In this document: piece by piece, positions 34,096 to 45,911 of the stretch
Layout of the letters: the number at the start of each line of letters is the position of its first letter
How positions within the stretch are numbered: the stretch's first letter is position 1
Assembly (NCBI GenBank): GCA_024291935.2
Contig: CM044314.1
Coordinates: 20,496,001-20,560,000, forward strand
DNA from: Okapia johnstoni
Taxonomy: Eukaryota > Chordata > Mammalia > Artiodactyla > Giraffidae
Reading direction: 5' to 3'
DNA length: 64,000 nucleotides
Program-made: the position numbers and the translations under genes
The notes under the pieces: model-generated
The model's database searches: none
What the model was told of the DNA's origin: nothing
The model's input: the letters and a program-made list of their open reading frames with translations, nothing else

Positions 34096-36258
34096 TGAAT
34101 ACATCATGAGAAATGCTGGACTGGATGAAGCACATGCTGGAATCAAGACTGCCGGGAGAAATATCAATAACCTCAAATATGCAGATGACTCTTATGCAGA
34201 TGACACCAACCTTATGGCAGAAAGCAAAGAAGAACTAAAGAGCCTCTTGATGAAAGTGAAAGAGGAGAGTGAAAAAGTTGGCTTAAAACTCAACATTCAG
34301 AAAACTAAGATCATGGCATATGGTCCCATCACTTCATGGCAAGTAGATGGGGAAACAGTGGAAAGAGTTCAGTTCACTTCAGTCGTGTCCAACTCTTTGC
34401 AACCCCATGGACTGCAGCACACCAGGCCTCCCTATCCATCACCAACTCCCGGAATTTACTCAAACTCATGTCCATTGAGTCAGTGATGCCATACAACCAT
34501 CTCATCCTCTGTCGTCCCCTTCTCCTCCAGCCTCTTTCCCAGCATCAGGGGTCTTTTCAAATGAGTCAGTTCCTCTCATCAGGTGGCCAAAGTATTGGAG
34601 TTTCAGCTTCAGCATCAGTCCTTCCAATATAATATTCAGGACTGATTTGCTTTAGGATGGACTGGTTGGATCTCCTTGCAGTCCAAGGAACTCTTGAGAG
34701 TCTTCCCCAACACCACAGTTCAAAAGCATCAATCCTTCAGCACTCAGCTTTCTTTATAGTCCAACTCTCACATCCATACATGACTACTGGAAACACCATA
34801 GCTTTGACTAGATGGATCTTTGTTGGCAAAGTAACGTCTCTGCTTTTTAGCATGCTGTCTAGGTTGGTCATAACTTTCCTTCCAAGGAGTAAGCGTCTTT
34901 TAATTTCATGGCTGTAGTCACCTCTGCAGTGATTTTGGAGTCCCCCCAAAAATAAAGTCTCTCAGTTTCCACTGTTTCTCCATCTATTTGCCATGAAGTG
35001 ATGGGACCAGATGCCATGATCTTAGTTTTCTGAATGTTGAATTTTAAGCCAACTTTTTCACTCTCCTCTTTCATCAAGAGGCTCTTTAGTTCTTTGTTTT
35101 CTGCCATAAGGGTGGTGTCATCTGCGTATCTGAGGTTATTGGTATTTCTCTTGGCAATCTTGATTCCAGCTTGTGCTTCATCCAGTCCAGCATTTCTCAT
35201 GATGTACTCTGTATATAAGTTAAATAAGCAGGGTGACAATATACAGCCTTGACATACTCCTTTCCCCATTTGGACCCAGTCTGTTGTTCCATGTCCAGTT
35301 CTAACTGTCGCTTCTTGACCTGCACACAGATTTCTGAGGAGGCAGGTCAGGTGGTCTGGTATTCCCATCTCTTTAAGAATTTTCAGTTTATTGCGATCCA
35401 CACAGTCAAAGGCTTTGGCACAGTCAATAAAGCAGAAGTAGATGTTTTTCTGGAACTCTCTTGCTTTTTCGATGATCCAACGGATGTTGGCAATTTGATC
35501 TGATTTCTCTGCCTTTTCTAAAACCAGTTTGAACATCTGGAAGTTCACGGTTCACGTACTGTTGTTGAAGCCTGGCTTGGAGAATTTTGAGCATTACTTT
35601 GCTAGCATGTGAGATGAGTGCAACTGTGCAGTAGTTTGAGTGGAAACAGTGACAGACTTTATTTTGGGGGGCTCCAAAATCACTGCAGAGGTGACTGCAG
35701 CCATGAAATTAAAAGATGCTTGCTTCTTGGAAGAAAAGTTATGACCAACCTAGACAGCATATTAAAAAGCAGAGACATTACTTTGCCAACAAAGGTCCAT
35801 CTAGTCAAAGCTATGGTGTTTCCAGTAGTTATGTATGGATGTGAGAGTTGGACTATAAAGAAAGCTGAATGCCAAAGAACTGATGCTTTTGAATTGTGGT
35901 ATTGGAGAAGACTTTTAAGAGTCCCTTGGACTGCAAGGAGATCCAACCAGTCCATCCTAAAGCAAATCGGTCCTCAATATTATATTGGAAGGACTGATGC
36001 TGAAGCTAAACTCCAATACTTTGGCCACCTAATGCAAAGAACTGACTCATTTGAAAAGACCCTGATGCTGGGAAAGATTGAAGGCTGGAGGAGAAGGGGA
36101 CGACAGAGGATGAGATGGCTGGATGGCATCACCAACTCAGTGGACATGAGTTTGAGTAAACTCTTGGAGTTAGTGATGGATAGGGAGGCCTGGTGTGCTG
36201 CAGTCCATGGGGTTGCAAAGAGTTGGACATGACTGAGCGACTGAACTGAACTGAACTG
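34096..36258 (+). mobile_element. BovB LINE, host copy split by inverted BovB; YADD duplicated
   Basis: The left block (34096-34356) starts at 'gaatacatcatgagaaatgc' and includes the YADD motif. That motif is present twice in tandem through a 15-nt in-frame duplication (YADDSYADD). The host then breaks at a reverse BovB (34365-35638) and resumes at 35647 with 'cagtgacagactttattttg'. It runs on to the tail 'cgactgaactgaactgaact' near 36258, and the right block keeps a long open stretch ([20 protein letters not shown]...). It is non-functional because of the insertion and the missing 5' part. Confidence 0.9.
34365..35638 (-). mobile_element. BovB LINE nested in reverse within BovB
   Basis: A 1.27-kb copy, 5'-truncated near 'cactcatctcacatgctagc' (minus strand) and reading FIDCAKAFDCVDRNKLKIL, CILSPCLFNLYTEYIMRNAG and LRYADDTTLMAENKE, with a long open frame at 34868-35548 (226 codons). 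A +/- frameshift and a missing Trp codon in NKLWKIL show it is decayed. 'agtggaaa' at 34357-34364 and 35639-35646 is the target duplication within host BovB sequence. Confidence 0.92.
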
Positions 36259-36269
36259 AATGCCCAAAG

Positions 36270-36480
36270 TGGACCTCCCTGGTGGTTCAGTGGTAAAGAA
36301 TCGGCCTGCCAATGAAGGTGACATGGGTTTGATCCCTGGGTCAGGAAGATCCCATAGAGAAGGAAATGGCAACCCACTTCAGTATTCTCGCCTGGGAAAT
36401 CCCATGAACTGAGGAGCCTGGCAGGCTACAGTCCATGTAGTCCGAAAAGAGTCAGACAAGACTTAGCAACTAAATAGCAA
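36270..36480 (+). mobile_element. Bov-tA SINE
   Basis: 'cctccctggtggttcagtgg' head, 'gtttgatccctgggtcagga' B box region, then 'gtccgaaaagagtcagacaa' and an (AAC)n end. Near-matching 'tgcccaaagt' and 'tgtccaaact' flanks suggest a decayed target duplication. Confidence 0.88.
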
Positions 36481-38221
36481 CAACAACAAATGTCCAAACT
36501 GCAGTACTACAGCTCTCTAATTAATGAACTTTAAAAAATTTATTTTCCATATGAATTACTCCCAGATCTTCATCCTAGGAACAATTACGACAAGAATCTA
36601 CAAATACCGTTTAGTTAAAACTCTTAGTTTTAGACCCAGAGTTATTCACATATATCTTAGCATTAGAAATATTTTATTTAATAAGCCTAATTTATTGGTA
36701 TACATATCAAAATATCAATATACCCCTGAAATAAGGCTCAGATATTATTAAATCCAAATACCTTTAATAAAAGAGTAAATTAAGAAAATTAAGTAACTTG
36801 CTTCAAATCATACAGTTGCCTAGCAAGGGCCACAATCCCCACATCGTTCCTTTTTTCCACACCATGGGGGTTTTCAGCCTTCTATGTCTTTTTTTAAAAC
36901 TTGTACTATCCACCAGAGTTAGCAAGCATACCCAAAAAACATCCATCAATACACACTTTATTTTGCTCAGGACAAATTAGCTCAGCAAGAACAAATAACT
37001 ACAGCACATTATCCCATAAAGTATTTTGACATGGTGTGATCACTTACAAGTCTGATGGCCAATATTTGTTACAAAAGGGCACACTAACATACTAATGACT
37101 TTTACTCTTAATCATTAAAGTGTGATTATGTATTAAAGCATTATCCCATATTCCACTCAACGTTAGAAAAATAAAGTAAAAGTTATTACATGGATGGAAA
37201 AGCTTTTAATGGACACGCTACTGTTTACTGTGCTCATAACCCCTCCCCCATCATAAAATATGCCATTATGAAAATTACTAAAACATTTTAGACCTTCAAA
37301 CCTAGACAGCAGGACAGAGGTTTTCTTGATTTAGGGTAGCATAAACATCTGTGCTGAGGCCCACTTGCTCCCTCACTCCCCCAGAAACAATGCCCCTTCA
37401 GGAGCCCTTTGGGTACAAAGGTTGTCTGGCAGGCCAACCACAGGATTCTCTGTGACCTGATGTCCATTCTCTCTTCAGTCCCACCCCCGACCTCCATGCC
37501 TCTTCTCCCGCCCTTGATTTAAAGAACACAAGTGGAAAAGGAGAACTGACAGAAGGGCAAGTTAGCCAGGCTGTGGCTTATGATCACCAGCATCTGCCAG
37601 GCCAGCTTCAGGAGGACCTACGCACCCCTAAATGAGACCTGGAAGCCTCTCCTTGCCCCAGGGCTCCTCTGGGACCCGTCGTGAAAGGAAGAGGGAACTT
37701 CACTGCCAGGATCCCCTCCTCCCCCGTCTCGTCCATTACAGCCCCAGCAAGCTCTTTGTTTGCAACAGCTGTGGGGGGGCAGACGGCCTTGGAGAGAGGG
37801 GAGAGGTCACTCCCTTGCTCCCGTGGCTGCCAATCTCCAAGCCCTCCCGCAAAACAGCCCAACGCACGCTCAGGACCATTCCCTCGGAACCGGTTCCCTC
37901 TTCACACACCACCTTAACCCGGGGCACACCTTTCTACACAGAGGCACTCCCGGAGACCTAATTACCTCTTTCTGCTACCCACATCCTACACAGGATGATG
38001 ATTCCCTACCTAACCTCCCTCTGAATCCACACACACGGGGTTTACTCCAGGATCCCCTTCCTTCCTCCTCAATGTATACCCCGGCACATCCCTGAGCCCC
38101 TGGCTTCACCCAGCACAACGCACACAACAGAGGGTCACTTCATGGCCCCAGGACTTTCTCTGCTCATATCCACAGACCCGGGGTCACTCCGAGTCCGGAG
38201 CGCCCACCTCTCAACCCAAAA

Positions 38222-38392
<171 letters not shown>

Positions 38393-38927
38393 CCACGCTC
38401 CATGGCCGATCTGCGACCTCTGGGCCAGCCGCTCCCCTTCCCCACACGACCCCTCAGAGACCCCAGTGCCCCCCAAGAAGGAACCTCCCCAGCGCACGGT
38501 CACTCCCCTGGCCCCTCATCGTCACACAAGCACACAGAACAGCCCTGCCTGGGGCCGCCCTTCCCTCCCCTGAGCCTTCACAACACAAACATGCGCTCCC
38601 GCGTGCACACCCACGACCACACCGGGAGCCCCGGCCGGCTGCCTCCCACTTGCCGGCCCGGCCTCATCCCCTCCCCACACGCCCGGCCGCCCGCGCCCAG
38701 CCACTTGGCACACAGGGACGCACGCACGGCCACTCCCCGGCCCCACGCGGGTCCCCAAGCCCGCATCGCGCGCTCGCGCCCCGCCCGGCGCCCTCGCTCA
38801 CCCTTGGCCCGGCTCCCGGGACCCCCACACCCCGGCCTGGCCGGGCCGCGTCGCGGGGACCAGGCGGGAGGAGGCGCGGGGGCGGAAGGAAGGAGGGGCC
38901 GCAGAGGCGCGCTCCGGCCGGTCCTAC

Positions 38928-39119
38928 CTGAGCAGTTAATGCTCTTGCCTTTGCCGCCGGGACAGTCCCCGCCGCCGCCGCCGCCACCCGGGGCTGGTTG
39001 GACGCGCGGCTCCCGGGCAGAGAGAAGGCGAAGAGCAGAAGCACCGACGTGTAGCAGCAGAAGGCGAGCGGGGGCGAGGCCGGCAGCCGGAGCGGCGCCT
39101 CAGCGGCCACGGCGCCCAT
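38928..39119 (-). CDS. TMEFF1: TMEFF1 exon 1: signal peptide, apparent frameshift
   Basis: The ATG at 39117-39119 has a good context (GCC before, G after). It opens MGAVAAEAPLRLPASPPLAF followed by a Cys-Cys-Tyr and a Leu-rich hydrophobic core, ending PGSRASNQP: the signal peptide and mature start of tomoregulin-1. After NQP (43 codons) the literal frame becomes Arg-Val-poly-Ala. The conserved Gly-run, DCPGGKGKSINCS and the G that joins exon 2 lie in the next frame. The switch is at 38987-38993, where the minus strand has CCCCGGG; one extra base would restore the expected peptide. The 192-nt coding part is one short of the length needed (64 codons plus one base), so literal splicing gives AAT-TAA at the exon 2 junction and a 65-residue product. 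An assembly error in this GC-rich tract is the likeliest cause; a real allele is possible. The donor GTAGG is intact. Confidence 0.9.
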
Positions 39120-39658
39120 GGCTGGCGCCCCTGGACGGCGGGAAGCGCAGGGAGCCGCAGGCCCGGGGCATCCAGCCGCGCGCCGGGAGCCCCGCCGCTG
39201 CCTCGGCGCCTCCTAGAAGCCGCGCCGCTGCGCCGGGAAGCGGCCCCTCAGCATCCCCGCCCCACCCGCAGCGCCCGCCAGGCCCGGGCCAGCCGCGCTC
39301 GGGACGGAGTCGGAGGGTCGGGGCGAGTACGCACGAGAGTGCGAGCCCGAGCGAGGAGACCGATGCCGGGGAACGAGCGGGCGCGCGCGCGCGGCGGACG
39401 GGGGTCGCGGGGCAGGGTCAGGCCCAGCCCCTCGCTCGACTCCTCGCCTTCCCTTTGTGTCCGCGGCCGTCGCCACCGCGTCACAAAGACCCCGGCCCGC
39501 CCGGTGCGGGACGCGTGACAGAGCCGCCGGCGGGAGGGGTGGCTGCGACCCCGCCCCGCGCACACCCCCAGCGCCCGCGCCCGCAGCTCCGCCCCCGCCC
39601 GCGGCCGGCGCCGCCTCCGGGGGAGCTATTGTTCCTGCGGCGGGGCGGGAGCACCGGC

Positions 39659-39673
39659 GGGGGGGGGGGGGGG
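39659..39673 (+). repeat. (G)15 homopolymer
   Basis: A run of 15 Gs in the promoter-side CpG island, about 540 bp upstream of the TMEFF1 ATG and surrounded by more G-tracts. It could form a G-quadruplex on the plus strand. Such runs are also prone to length errors in assemblies. Confidence 0.95.
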
Positions 39674-39829
39674 CGCGGCCGCCCTTCGGTCCAGCCACCG
39701 GGGGCCGGCGGGCGCCCAGCAGGCTCCCAAGGCGTTACCCTGACGGACGTTTTTGCCGCCCTTTTGTGAGCGTTTTTGAAGCGTTTCCTTGGCCCAGCAG
39801 TTTGGCCGGGAAAAGGGCAGGTGGGCTAT

Positions 39830-39980
39830 TATATAGCTATTTCCTAGGTGAGGAAACGGAGCCGCGGAGAAGTGAAGGTGACTTGTCCAAGGTCACCTAC
39901 GAGGAAAACGGGCAGGACCCCAGAATGAGAACTCAAGTTCTGACTCCAGCTTTGTCGTTCTTAGAGATGGGGGTAAATGG
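39830..39980 (+). mobile_element. MIR-family fragment
   Basis: 'aggtgaggaaacggagccgc' and 'gacttgtccaaggtcaccta' ... 'actcaagttctgactccag' follow the 3' half of MIR elements. It borders the CpG island. Confidence 0.6.
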
Positions 39981-40655
39981 CTGAATTGCCGGGATCCTCC
40001 CCCTTACCCTATTCCCACAAGCACCAACTGAATTTAAAATAGTTTTTAAAATTCTGTATTGCCCTCTCCCACTAAGAATAGCTAATATTTAGATAGGATT
40101 TGCTACATACAAGACCTGGACAAATTCCCTCCAGTTCTTTCTTACGGCCCTACAAAGAGGGATGGCCCTCTCATCCCTCTTTTACAGAGGAGGAAGTTGA
40201 GAGGCAGAGAGGAAAAGTGATCTGATTCCCAGCCCGGTGCTCTTCGTACCACATTGCGCGAAATGAGTGAGACCCAGCCACAGCAATAAGATGATGGACT
40301 GAACTGTTTGAAATTCCTCTGCTTTTATGCTGCCTCTCACCTCAGAAGGAATTTATAAATCTCGTTGAAAAACTGATGAATTTGACTCATAAAATATTTT
40401 AATGTGTGGAAAGCTGCCACAGGCAAAACCACACTAGGGATAATATCCTCAATGTAAATAGGAGACAACACTTAATATAAATCAGGAATAAAAGGTTGAT
40501 AGAGTAAAAAAAAAAATGGGGCACTAACATCTTATTCACATTAAATACAGACAATAAATATATAAAAAGATATTTAAACCCAGTAGTAGTAAAAGGCAGA
40601 TTAAACCGACAAGCTTTCTTTTCCTGTTGATGACTAAAAGAGATAAATGACAAAG

Positions 40656-40850
40656 TGAAAGCCACTTAGTCGTGTCCGACTCTTCGCTACCCCATGGACT
40701 ATACAGTCCATGGAATTCTCCAGGCCAGAATACTGGAGTGGATCGCCCTTCCCTTCTCCAGGGGATCTTCCCAACCCAGGGATCGAATTCTGGTCTCCGG
40801 AATTGCAGGCAGATTCTTTACCCAACTGAGCCACAGGGGAAGTCCAAAAG
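40656..40850 (-). mobile_element. Bov-tA SINE (reverse) with 11-bp TSD
   Basis: Reversed tail 'agccacttagtcgtgtccga' to reversed head 'gagccacaggggaagtcc'. 'aaatgacaaag' stands at 40645-40655 and 40851-40861. It shares the 'ccatggactatacagtccat' variant with the copy at 27276. Confidence 0.93.
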
Positions 40851-40899
40851 AAATGACAAAGCCTTGCTTTATTAATTTATGTTTGAGGTGAGCTATTCA

Positions 40900-41370
40900 A
40901 CTATGTATCAGAAACCTTTAAAACATTTATCCTTTAATCTAGCAATTCCAAGAATTGGAATTTATCCTAAAGAAATAATTGGACAAGAGCACAAAATGTC
41001 TATATGAATATCCATCACAGCCTTTTTATAATAGTAAATATCATCTAAATGTCCATCTGTGGGAGCTAAAGTATGGTACCTCTTTTTGCAATGAAGTATT
41101 ATGCAGCTTTAGCAATGATGATTAGGTTAGTGTTTACTGGCATGGAAAAAAGGATACCAGTGAATATGTGTAAGAAAATCTTATTTTTATGAAATAGACG
41201 TGTGTGTACATATCCATAGGGGAAAAAAGTTCAAAAGAATATACAGCAATATATTAGCAGTGGTTATCTCTAAAAAGTGAGCTTATGAATAAGACCCCTG
41301 TCCTTTGTACTTTTCTGTGTTTTTTGAATATTTTTCAATGAAAATTTTTGTTAAAACTTTAAAAAGCTAT
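40900..41370 (+). mobile_element. possible old L1 3' region
   Basis: 'tctagcaattccaagaattg', 'tttatcctaaagaaataatt', 'gcaatgaagtattatgcagc' and 'ttatgaaatagacgtgtgtg' resemble ancient L1 3' sequences. It is strongly decayed; extent uncertain. Confidence 0.5.
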
Positions 41371-41909
41371 TTTCTTTTAAATTATATTTTCATCATGCTT
41401 TCTATATCACATTTGAAACATTTTACTAAGATTGCCTCAAACCTCTAAACTAGGCTGTGGCATGGCAGTTATTACAGCTGAAATTCAACTAGCTTCTGCA
41501 TTAGGTGTGATCTCGGGTTCCTGACTGTCAAGCCACACCTAAAGGCTCCTTCTCAGACCATTCCTTCAACAGCTTTTCCATTAAACATGACCTCCCCAGT
41601 GATTTTTTCCTGCCATGTGTTGTGGCTCTCCAAACCCCAGTCTTCTGCTTTTAATTTTCATTTGACTGCTAACCATAGTCCAGGAAGAAATACTATGAGG
41701 AGACAATCCTTAAATAAAACCAAAAACCCTATGGCCATAAATCACAGATCATGTATTTCTGCATCTTTTTCCAAATCAGGTAAGAAAAATTTAACACAGA
41801 TTTCTCAGAAGTTTTCAAATTGAAAAGAATTGTACTTCAGAAACAGGAGTCCTCTGACTTCAATCATTCAGTCTCAGAGAGGAAAAAAGATCTTAAGAGG
41901 TACAAACTT

Positions 41910-42075
41910 CCACGTATAAAATAAATAAGCTACAAGGATATATTGAACAGCACAGGGAATATAGGCAACAATTTATAATAACTTTAAATGAAATATAATC
42001 TATAAAAAATTTGAATCTCTGTTATATACTTGAAACTAACACTTAAATCAACTATACCTCAATAAATTTTTAAAG
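41910..42075 (+). mobile_element. artiodactyl L1 3' end
   Basis: 'aataagctacaaggatatat', 'tgaacagcacagggaatata' and 'aaatcaactatacctcaata', the same L1 tail as at 12760-12970, in forward orientation. Confidence 0.78.
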
Positions 42076-42186
42076 TTAAAAAAAATCTTAGTGGTCATCT
42101 AATAGAATCCCCATCACATGCTTTAACTTTGGTGATCCACTCAGACAGCAAAAGAGTAGGGAACTCATAAAACCATCCAGAGGAAA

Positions 42187-42372
42187 CTTCCCTGGTGGCT
42201 CAGTGGTTACAAACCCACCTTCCATTGGAAGGTTGGGGCAAGGGGTGGAGGGTGCAGATTCAATCCCTGGTCTTAGAACTGGGATCCCATATGCTGCAGA
42301 GCAACTCAGCCTGCTCACTGCATGCCGCAACTAAGACCCAAAGCAGCCAAAAATACATATATTTTTTTAATC
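42187..42372 (+). mobile_element. CHR-like tRNA SINE
   Basis: 'cttccctggtggctcagtgg', 'attcaatccctggtcttaga', 'gggatcccatatgctgcaga' and 'aagcagccaaaaatacatat'. An unusual G-rich insert ('ggttggggcaaggggtggag') lies between the A and B box regions. Confidence 0.78.
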
Positions 42373-43600
42373 ACCCAGTAAGTTTCAAAAGAATATAGAT
42401 TTCTGAATATGACTCCAGGAATTCTGGGGGAAGCTCAAGTATCCCTTATTTACTTTAAAGTTGTCTAAGTAATTCACATACACTGCCAGTTTGGAAACCC
42501 CTGGCCTATCAGTCAGTGATTGCTCCATAACAAACAATCACAAAAGGTCAGCAACCTGCCATAGTAAACATTCATTTCTCATAGGTCTGGGGGTTGACCG
42601 TAGGCTTGGCTGGGTAGCTGGGCTCCAAACTGCAGGTTCAACTGGGCTTGGCTCCTGTGGGCAGGTTGAGTTCTGATCTTCTCCAGGCATATTCACTTTG
42701 GGGCCCCAGCTGAAGGGGCAGAACCTGAGGGAACCTGTTTTTATGGAGGTGGTGGAGGTACAAGGAGCATAACCAACTGTGCAGGCACTTTTCACACCCC
42801 TCTTTGTAAATGTCTGCTATGATGCCTCTGGCTAAAGCAAATCTCATAGCTGAGCCCAGAAACCAAGAGGTAGAGAAGTCTGTTCTTAGAGAGGTAAGAA
42901 GGAGTTACTATGGAATAAACATTTTTTAACAATGATCTGTCAGAGATTCTATACCTGAACACCATGGATTATGCTCTATCAGAATGTTTTCAGTTCCAAG
43001 TCACAGAAAACGGAGCCCAAATTAACTTAAACAAAAAGAGACTTATTGACTCAGGTTTTTAGGAAAAAAAAAAAAAACAGAGGTAGTGCCCTCTCCTTTG
43101 AGTTGATTTTTGTCCTCAATAAAACTTCATTCATGGAAAACATTGCATTCCTTCAAGAAATCTCATTGCATTCTTTCAAGCCTCTGGGAGCAAGAGATAG
43201 TCCTGCCTTGCTAGGGGATGAGGGCGTGATACATCTAAAAAATTAATCATTACAACTCAGTATGATAAACGCTAGATAGAAATAGAGGGGGGTGGGGTAA
43301 GGAGGAATAAATGGCAAATCCTACTTCACACTCCCAACCCAGCCAAAATTCTGGCTTTTCTAGACCTCCTGCTAGAGGGTCTAGCAGCATAATAAAGCCC
43401 TGATAAGCAGTAATGAGAACTCTGGGACTGACAAATTGGCCTTGGTAGGAGAGAATCATAGTACTTGAGTTCAATTCAAAAACACTGGAATGACTTATGG
43501 CGCAGCACCGATCCAAGCCTGGGATTGACCTCTGACCCGACTCGACAAATTGGACACCACTTCCTGGACAGAAGGGTATTTTTAAAAAATGAAAAGAGTA

Positions 43601-43725
43601 GGGAGTTCCCTAGTGGCCTAGTGGTTAGAATATCAGGCTATCACTGCCGTGGACCAGGTTCAGTCTCTGGTGGGGGAACTGAGAACCCACAAGCTGCATG
43701 GTCGGTAGAGTCAAAAACAAAAACA
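43601..43725 (+). mobile_element. CHR-like tRNA SINE
   Basis: 'gggagttccctagtggccta' head, 'ggttcagtctctggtggggg' B box region, 'cccacaagctgcatggtcgg' and an A-rich tail. Confidence 0.75.
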
Positions 43726-45094
43726 ACGGCAATGGAAGTCATTCATTCATTCAGCAAATTTATACTGAAGGTCTACTCCTGGTCCCTGAAAACTTACAGT
43801 GATGAGTACAACGGATAAGGTCCCTCTCCTTATGAAGTTTACAATCAAATATTGATCAAACAGTTATACAAACAAAAGTGAAATTGCAACAGTATTGACA
43901 GAAGCTATGGAAGGGAAAGTCAGAGGTTTCTCTGAAAGAATTGTACTCGTGCTTAGATCAGGAGGATGAGTTAACTAGGTGAAGAGGGGAGTGTTCCGGG
44001 CAGAAGAAAAATCAGAGCAAGGGCCTGTGAATTCGTCTGAATGCCAGCCAGCACAGTGGGGACAGAGAACAAGATCAACTGGTTGTAAACTTCAACAAAT
44101 ATTTACTGAGCACCTACTATAAATTACACAGTGTTCTAGATGCTGAGAAACAGTAGTGAATGAAACGAACTCGCTGCTTCTCATAGAACTTATAGTCTAG
44201 TGCAGAGACCCCATATCATCATTGGTGGAAGAGAATAATTGTTTGGCTGAGCCATAACGATAGTAACTATAATTCTCTGAAGACCTGCTACATCCCAGGT
44301 ACTGTCAGGCACTTCCTATTTATTTGTCACTAATTTTCCCACCTACCCTGTTGGTAGGTATTAGTTCCATTGTATAGATGAGGAAACCAAGGCTCGTGAG
44401 GTTAAGTAATCACAAAGCTATGACATTGGAGTCACCTGGCCCCTCGGGCTCCAAAGCCCCATCACATCACAAGCATGAACAGGTGGAGAAGCATCATCAC
44501 CTGATAAAAGATGGCGCAAAGATTGGCACCACTAATAGTACAGGGTGTGCAAAGGTATGCACAAGCCATCCTGGGCCCCCTGCCAGGCATCAGGAGACTT
44601 TTGTTAGGGCTTCTTGTCATCATAAGCAGTGATTATTGTGATTACATTGCTCGTAATTACAACTCCAGTTGAAGGTACCATTCTTGTTACCCACATGGCC
44701 TTAATGGCCCTCAATTCTGTAGATGGGCAGAAGCCAAGGAGGCCGGGGTTACAGGTATCTGAACAAAAAGTGCTGTGGGAATCCACAGAGGTAGCATCAC
44801 TCTGCCTTGAGAACAGGCTTCACCACTGTAACTGTGTATATTTGAAAGGCTCCTCACCCAAACAGTCCCTGTGAGTGGGTAAAGAGACTGAGGAGCCACC
44901 TCTGGGTTTTTACTGAAGGTCTTCTTGTCTTTCAGTTGTTCAGGATTGCTCTGAACACAGAATGCACATTTTCTCCATCTTTCGGCAAATGGAAATTTTC
45001 AGCTACAATTCAAAAATTTCTCCAAAGGTTTAACTCATAAAAGGATTGTACCAAAAAAAATAGCTTCTCGGACAATCACCTATAAATTGTGGTA

Positions 45095-45330
45095 AGAGTT
45101 ATAGCATAGTAAGTAAGAGTGTAAGCTCTGAAACCAAACTGTCTGGTTTTGCATCTTAACTCAGCCACTTGCAAGCTTAATGACCTTGGGCAAGTTACTT
45201 CAATTCTCTGGGCCTCAGTTTCATAATTTGTAACACGGAAATAAATTTTTTAGTTACTTCATAGGGTTCTGGTAAGGATTAAATGGGTTTGCAAAGATAA
45301 AGTGCTTAGAACAATGTTTAGTACATTGTA
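45095..45330 (+). mobile_element. MIR SINE
   Basis: A near full-length MIR: 'agagtgtaagctctgaaacc', 'catcttaactcagccacttg', 'gaccttgggcaagttacttc', 'ctgggcctcagtttcataat' and 'gtaaggattaaatgggtttg'. Confidence 0.85.
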
Positions 45331-45911
45331 AATATTTAATAAATAATTGGGTAGAGGTAGTAATGGCATAATAAGCAAATAAATGTTAGCTATTATGAGT
45401 GGCAGTAGCCATTAACTGTATTTACATACTAAGCTAAGAGCTCCACATGTATTATCTAACAATGCTCCCAAAAACCTAATGGGGAAGGTGGTATTATTCC
45501 CATTCTGTAGATGAGAAAACTGAGGTTTGGAGAAATTCATTATTTGCCCAAGGTCACACAGCTAGTGGGCAGTAGGACTTGGGACTCAAAATGAGGTCTG
45601 TCTGACTCCAAAGCCTATGGTCAGCCTTAAAGTTGTCAGTCTAAAGAGCTCATCTGATCTGGCTGGCTGCTAGAGAGACCTGCAAGAGGGCAGCTGGGTG
45701 ACTGGCAGGGGCAGCCTAGCTACTAGAAGGGAAAGTTGTGATAATTAGCCATGTGGGTCAAAGGGAAGGGACAAGAGCCTGGAAACTTGAGAAGAGCATC
45801 CACTGGGCTAAGACTCATGAAAGAGAAGTAAGGCAAGGAGTTAAGTACAGGGAGGAATTAGAGTGAGTCAAATGGAGCTAAATAATTCTCTTTTACTACT
45901 GTGTATGTTTA

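Larger units (their letters stand above)
38400..39760. promoter_or_regulatory. CpG island / TMEFF1 promoter region
   Basis: A sharp block of very GC-rich, CpG-dense sequence in an otherwise AT-rich window. It covers TMEFF1 exon 1 and about 640 bp upstream of its ATG. There are GC boxes ('ccccgccccgcgc' near 39549 and 'ctccgcccccgcccgcgg' near 39587) but no TATA box that I can see, as expected for a CpG-island promoter. The transcription start is not determinable from sequence; it should lie above 39119. Edges are estimated by eye. Confidence 0.85.

Noticed and set aside
38402..39769. A 455-codon open frame on the plus strand, antisense to TMEFF1 exon 1
   Set aside because: It lies in a CpG island where stop codons are rare, consists of Pro/Arg/Ala/Gly-rich low-complexity sequence, and overlaps a real exon in reverse. 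No domain is recognisable.
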